Assembly (NCBI GenBank): GCA_013365365.1 | Contig: JABVXU010001092.1 | Span: forward strand, 1 to 10,280 | Length of the DNA stretch: 10,280 nucleotides | Origin: Cruorifilaria tuberocauda | Lineage: Eukaryota; Nematoda; Chromadorea; Rhabditida; Onchocercidae | Reading direction: 5' to 3' | Shown here: positions 6,940 through 10,280 of the stretch, piece by piece | How positions within the stretch are numbered: position 1 is the first letter of the stretch | Layout: each line of letters opens with the position of its first letter | Made by a program: the position numbers and the translations under genes | The notes under the pieces: model-generated | Databases searched by the model: none | Seen by the model: the letters and a program-made list of their open reading frames with translations, nothing else | Told to the model about the DNA's origin: nothing

Positions 6940-7155
6940 ATCAAATCTAATTTTAAACAGCTTTTTTAATCAAACCTAATTTTAAACGGTTTTTTCAATC
7001 AAACCTAATTTTAAATGGTTTTTTTAAATCAATGCTAATAAAACTTAAACACTTAAACAGTTCTTTTATCAAACCTACTTTTAGAAGCTCTTTTATCAAA
7101 CTTAATTTTAAACGGTTTTTTTTTTAAATCAAACCCAATTTTAAACGTTTTTATC
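6940..7155. repeat. 29-30 bp minisatellite, seven copies
   Basis: Units start ATCAAACCTAATTTTAAACG and continue GTTTTTT, at about 6940, 6969, 6998, 7028, 7068, 7095 and 7128, with a relic ATCAAAGATCAA at 7152. Copies 1-3 have a regular 29-30 bp period. Copy 4 carries an internal duplication (AAACTTAAACACTTAAACAG), copy 5 is diverged, and copy 6 has a longer T run. Confidence 0.93.
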
Positions 7156-7643
7156 AAAGATCAAGATAGATTAATCTCTATCGTCACTTAACAATTTGTT
7201 ATACCGTTCCATATGGTAATCGTCTCATCTCTTCCAGCATTTTATTTCAAAAATTCTTCTTTTTAAAAAAAAAAAAGTTTCTACCTTGAAAAATTTCATT
7301 TATATGAGCCGAATTCTAATCAGTGTCTACGATCTCTTTCTAAAATGAAAGTGTAAAGGTAAAAAAGTTTTTTTTTAATTTAAATATTGAAATTTTAATC
7401 AACAATTAATTTGTTTCTCATTTCGTATAACAATTGTATTGTATCCGTTGAACTATTTGACCTTCACATTTTTGTGGTCACTTCAATTTCATTTCGTTCT
7501 TTTTTTTTCTCTCAATCAAATACTGACTATTGTTTTAGTCAGTAATTAATTTAATCTTGCTATATTAGCAGTATGAAATACATGTAGGGGTCATTGAACA
7601 TTGACCGTTGCACTATTGAAGTTTGATCATGAAGATTGTTTAA
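7156..7643. other. Single-copy stretch before the GT-rich array
   Basis: Composition is mixed AT-rich without tandem repeats. It includes TTTGACCTTCAC near 7458, a perfect 9 bp hairpin at 7521-7544, and ATTGACCGTTG at 7600-7610, a motif that recurs just after the GT-rich array. CTATTGAAGT at 7612-7621 resembles the junction of the 52 bp units and may be the seed of that array. Confidence 0.6.
7521..7544. repeat. 9 bp perfect inverted repeat
   Basis: TACTGACTA at 7521-7529 pairs exactly with TAGTCAGTA at 7536-7544 across a six-base loop (TTGTTT). The stem contains TGACT/AGTCA, an AP-1-like half. It is too short for a microRNA precursor as it stands. Confidence 0.75.
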
Positions 7644-8297
7644 AATATACGAGTATGTTTGTGAGCGTGCGTGTACGTGTATATGTATTGAAGTATGCGC
7701 CTGCGTATGTTTGTGAGCGTGCTTGTACGTGTATATGTACTGAAGTATGCGCCTGCGTATGTTTGTGAGCGTGCTTGTACGTGTATATGTACTGAAGTAT
7801 GCGCCTGCGTAGGTTTGTGAGCGTGCGTGTACGCGTATATGTACTAAAGTATGCGCCTGCGTATATTTGTGAGCTTGCGTGTACGTGTATATGTATTGAA
7901 ATATGCGCCTATGTTTGTGTGTACGTGTGTACGGTCTGTTTTGCGTGCATTTATGTAAGTGTATATGTGTTGAAGTATACGTGTATGCTTATGTATGTCT
8001 ATGTGTATTTGTGTGTATATTCACGTATATATGTATTAAAGTATGCGTGTGTTTACGTGTATTATGTCTACGTATGTTTGTATGTATGCGTACGGAAGTA
8101 TGCGTGTATGTCTGTATATATCTATGTATGTTTGTGTATGTATGTTTATATGTGTCTATGCTGAAGTAAGTATACGTATGTGCCTATATATGTGTATATG
8201 TGCACGTGTATTTGTTGAAGCATACGTGTGTGCCTATGTATGTCTACGTATGTTCTTTTACGTCATGTGCGTACGCATACGTATTTATGTATTGACC
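7644..8297 (+). repeat. 52 bp GT-rich minisatellite with CpG and alternating purine-pyrimidine runs
   Basis: Four consecutive units start at exactly 52 bp intervals (7693, 7745, 7797, 7849), preceded by a partial unit from about 7644 and followed by units of 54-76 bp at 7901, 7974, 8041, 8098, 8166 and 8220. The unit reads GTATGCGCCTGCGTATGTTT, GTGAGCGTGCTTGTACGTGT, ATATGTACTGAA. The left five units are nearly identical. To the right they decay, keeping only GTATGCGTGTATGT-like text and the GAAGTAT junction. The region is far richer in G, T and CpG than the rest of the window. A 121-residue plus-strand open frame (7799-8164) and two overlapping frames are by-products: 52 is not a multiple of three, so each unit is read in a new frame. 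Confidence 0.96.
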
Positions 8298-8500
8298 GTT
8301 GACAATTGAGAGTAATTATCTACGTTGCGTTAAAAAAGAACAGAAATAAAATTTAAATTAATTAAAAAAATTTCAAAAGTAATATTTTGAATAAAGTTAG
8401 CAGCATTTCAAGTTTATTTAAAATTTTAAATACTCTTAATAAGTTACTGTAACTTACAATTTAAATAACTCCAAAAATATTAAGCTAATATCACTATAAA
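8298..8500. other. AT-rich spacer
   Basis: Composition returns abruptly to AT-rich after the minisatellite. No repeat or gene is seen. Confidence 0.5.
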
Positions 8501-8820
8501 TAATCATTCACTCCCTATAAATGATTAATGAGAAATTCTTGAGTAGGTATATTCCAAATTACTTATTTAAAATACTTACTAAAACAATATTTCCGGATTA
8601 TTACTCCCGGTAACCAATAGTTCCTATTTCGTTTTTTTTCCCGAAACTTGAGTACCGGAAGTAATCATTGACTCTCTAGAAATGACTATCTAGGAATTCC
8701 CAAACGAATAAATTCGAAATTTTTTTTTCCATTTAAATCAAAAATTCCATTATCTACCGGATTATTAGATTGAATAACCGATATTACTACTCCGTAAAAG
8801 TTTCAAGTAACCGGAAATCA
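8501..8820. repeat. Degenerate direct duplication of about 160 bp
   Basis: Copy A (8501-8630) and copy B (8662-8790) share TAATCATT(C/G)ACTC(C/T)CTA(T/G)AAATGA, then a poorly conserved middle, then ACCGGATTATTA or TTCCGGATTATTA and TATTACT-like text. The offset is 161 bp at the left end and 164 bp near the right. The duplication is old. CCGGA-containing motifs are concentrated here (8592, 8655, 8757, 8811), including ACCGGAAGT at 8654-8662, a perfect ETS-family core. Confidence 0.65.
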
Positions 8821-8928
8821 GTTGATAAGAGTATTGACCATCTGTCATTAACAATAATGTAACCTCAAATACAGTTAACAGTGATCATTACTAAATAGCC
8901 TCAACTCTTAAATGATCCGATTCGAATT
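8821..8928. other. Single-copy stretch, less AT-rich
   Basis: This short stretch leads into the cluster of TGACC-type motifs. Its composition is closer to typical unique DNA. No open frame or RNA fold is recognised. Confidence 0.5.
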
Positions 8929-9099
8929 TGACCCCAGTATCTAATTGCCAAAAGACATATTTCCCTTTGACCTCTTCCATTATACTTTAGTCTGAAAGGT
9001 CTTCTTCCTCTTTTTCTCCTTCTACTGTCTGGGTCAAAGGGTCACAAAATTCACTTTCTATGTTTTCTCTATCATTTTCCTCTACTTAGTTATATATAT
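8929..9099. promoter_or_regulatory. Cluster of nuclear-receptor-like half sites with a TATA-like run
   Basis: TGACCC at 8929-8934 and TGACCT at 8968-8973 lie on one strand. GGGTCA is directly repeated with a two-base spacer at 9031-9036 and 9039-9044. An imperfect AAAGGTCT lies at 8995-9002. TATATATAT follows at 9091-9099 and a (GA)n tract at 9132. The order could suit a promoter-proximal element, but TATATA strings are common in this DNA and no transcript start or coding sequence is visible downstream. Confidence 0.3.
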
Positions 9100-9127
9100 G
9101 AGAGGACAAATTCAAATATTCAATCTC

Positions 9128-9131
<4 letters not shown>

Positions 9132-9160
<29 letters not shown>
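9132..9160. repeat. (AG)n microsatellite
   Basis: An uninterrupted AG run of about 14 units, preceded by CAATCTCTCC, which gives a short CTCT/AGAG hairpin at its left edge. Confidence 0.97.
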
Positions 9161-9162
<2 letters not shown>

Positions 9163-9384
9163 GAGTAAATATTTCATATCATAAAAAGAAAAGAAGATGA
9201 AGTAAATTTCTTAAGCATTTGAAAGGGAAAATGTCAAAAAAATAAAATAAAATATGAAAAATGTCTGTGTGAATTAAATTTGTAAACGATAAATAATTTT
9301 TTTGAAATTTTTGAAAATATTTGAAATAAGCAAAATTTTTTTTTGCTGAAATTAATATGAAAATTATTATACTTTAGAGTATTA
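9161..9384. other. AT-rich spacer between GA tracts
   Basis: A-rich then T-rich low-complexity sequence. The only open frame of note (minus strand, 9234-9530) includes Ser-Leu runs from the GA tract and is not called. Confidence 0.5.
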
Positions 9385-9416
<32 letters not shown>

Positions 9417-9432
9417 AGAGAGAGAGAGAGAA
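9385..9432. repeat. (AG)n microsatellite with GGGAG interruptions
   Basis: An AG run interrupted twice by an extra GG near 9406-9413, then resuming to about 9431. The polypurine strand is the plus strand, as in the GA tracts at 3135-3455 and 9132-9160. Confidence 0.97.
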
Positions 9433-9659
9433 GGAAAGATGGTTTCTCGATTTTCTCGCTTTTTTTCTCTTTTATCATTTAGAAGTTTGAAAATGATAAC
9501 AGAGAACAATAAGTCTGTCTTAACAGTCATTTTTTCTTTTTTTAAAATTTAATAAAACAATAAAATTCCATTAACTGGTTAAAATTGAAGCATGGAAGTG
9601 TGGAATGGAATCAATTTTTCTTAATTAATTGGAAATTAAGAACAGGTAATGGAATGATA
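9433..9659. other. Mixed AT-rich stretch with two GGAAT relics
   Basis: No gene is seen. GGAATGGAAT at 9602-9611 and GGTAATGGAAT at 9645-9655 match the core of the satellite at the window start (the second is like its first unit at 12-22), about 9 kb away. Their spacing, 43 bp, is near the satellite period. Confidence 0.5.
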
Positions 9660-9860
9660 TGCTGATAAGTTATTAGAAAGTTAAGAAATAAAAAATAAGA
9701 AGGCTAAGAAGTTAGAAAAGTAAGAAATCATGAAAATTAAGGAATAAGAAAGAAAAATTAAGAAAGTAAGAAAGAAAGTTAAGAAAAAGTTGAGAAATTA
9801 AGAAAAAAAGAAAATTATGAAAAAGTTAGAAAAAGAAAGTTAAGAAAAATTAAGAAATCA
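9660..9860 (+). repeat. Purine-rich degenerate repeat, AAGTTAAGAAA-like
   Basis: About 200 bp built of imperfect AAGTTAAGAAA, AAGTAAGAAA and AAATTAAGAAA words with a period near 10-12 bp. The plus strand is dominated by A and G. No frame stays open long enough to suggest coding. Confidence 0.85.
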
Positions 9861-10280
9861 CGTATTGTTAGACAAATTTTGCGAAAGTAAATTGAATTTC
9901 TTTCATTATTTTTAAAGTATAACTCATATGATAATATTAGGTAGATAGATATGAGTATGGTAATTTCAGGTTGATGACAAAGTATGATTTTGTTAAAGCT
10001 TCATAAATCATTCTAGTTATCAGCGAAAGTCTTATCAGAATAAAATTATTTATCAATTTCTGGCTCCTATCTAGGCTTTTTTTATGTTCGAATTACTATA
10101 AATCTATTACGAATTACCAAAACTTTACTATAAATCTTGATAATATCTTATCAATTTGAATTATCGTTTTGAAAATTTTCGATTTCCAGAGCAATAAATT
10201 ATGCAAGTAAAATTTGGAGAATTTTCAAGTATTTATTAAATCTTTTGAAAATTTTCGTTACTTTTAATTTTTTTTTAAAC
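9861..10280. other. AT-rich stretch to the window end
   Basis: No gene or array is visible. TTTTGAAAATTTTCG occurs twice, at 10167 and 10243, 76 bp apart, and GAGAATTTTCAA lies between them, suggesting a small degenerate duplication. Several TTATC/GATAA words occur between 10015 and 10160. Confidence 0.55.

Noticed and set aside
6940..7155. Regular 29-30 bp repeats resembling a CRISPR array
   Set aside because: Units abut directly with no unique spacers, the copies are degenerate, and there are no cas genes.
7799..8164. Plus-strand open frame of 121 codons, Cys/Val/Tyr-rich, with overlapping frames to 8309
   Set aside because: It is the translation of a 52 bp GT-rich minisatellite. The period is not a multiple of three, other frames are open too, and the cysteines come from TGT/TGC in the repeat.
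8911..8940. ATTCGAATC on the minus strand resembling a tRNA T-loop/B box
   Set aside because: The flanking bases do not form a T-stem, and no A box, anticodon arm or acceptor stem can be built around it.
9234..9530. Minus-strand open frame of 98 codons
   Set aside because: Ser-Leu/Pro-Leu runs from a GA tract plus Phe/Lys-rich low-complexity text; no domain.

Overview
The window is very AT-rich, repeat-dense eukaryotic nuclear DNA in which I can support no protein-coding gene, rRNA, tRNA or CRISPR array. The open frames present are low-complexity readings of microsatellites and poly-T/poly-A runs. The mix of (AG)n/(CT)n, (AAT)n and TATAAA-type microsatellites, long poly-T runs and many degenerate minisatellites suggests an intergenic region or long intron of an AT-rich invertebrate animal. 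The sequence does not fix the lineage, and an AT-rich protist cannot be excluded.

Layout. 1-560: a 30-34 bp satellite with a CGGAATGGAATT core. 940-1205: ATAAAT-type repeats. 1441-1660: AAT-rich microsatellite. 1710-1920: a 30 bp minisatellite. 2460-2715: three copies of a 90-100 bp unit, each starting at a splice-site-like pyrimidine tract plus CAG. 2839-2874: (CT)n. 3073-3455: five copies of a unit made of a conserved AT-rich module and a variable (GA)n tract. 3811-4052: a 138 bp duplication. 4287-4793: a roughly 220 bp degenerate duplication, followed by an inverted pair of forkhead-like sites. 5196-5600: a CCGGAAAATTC repeat array, one copy of which is split by a 91 bp element that recurs, expanded, at 5999-6143. 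6328-6760: a two-module AT-rich array. 6940-7155: a 29 bp minisatellite. 7644-8297: a GT-rich, CpG-containing 52 bp minisatellite, clearly different in base composition and flanked on both sides by ATTGACCGTTG. 8501-8820: a 160 bp degenerate duplication with CCGGA motifs. 8929-9099: a small cluster of nuclear-receptor-like half sites and a TATA-like run. 9132-9160 and 9385-9432: (GA)n tracts. 9660-9860: a purine-rich degenerate repeat.

Nothing here works as an operon or pathway. The window is best read as layered local duplication: almost every scale from 2 bp to about 230 bp is represented by tandem or near-tandem copies of different age, plus one visible nested insertion. The motif-level calls (splice-like junctions, bZIP, forkhead, nuclear-receptor, ETS) are sequence matches only, and chance is a serious alternative for each.
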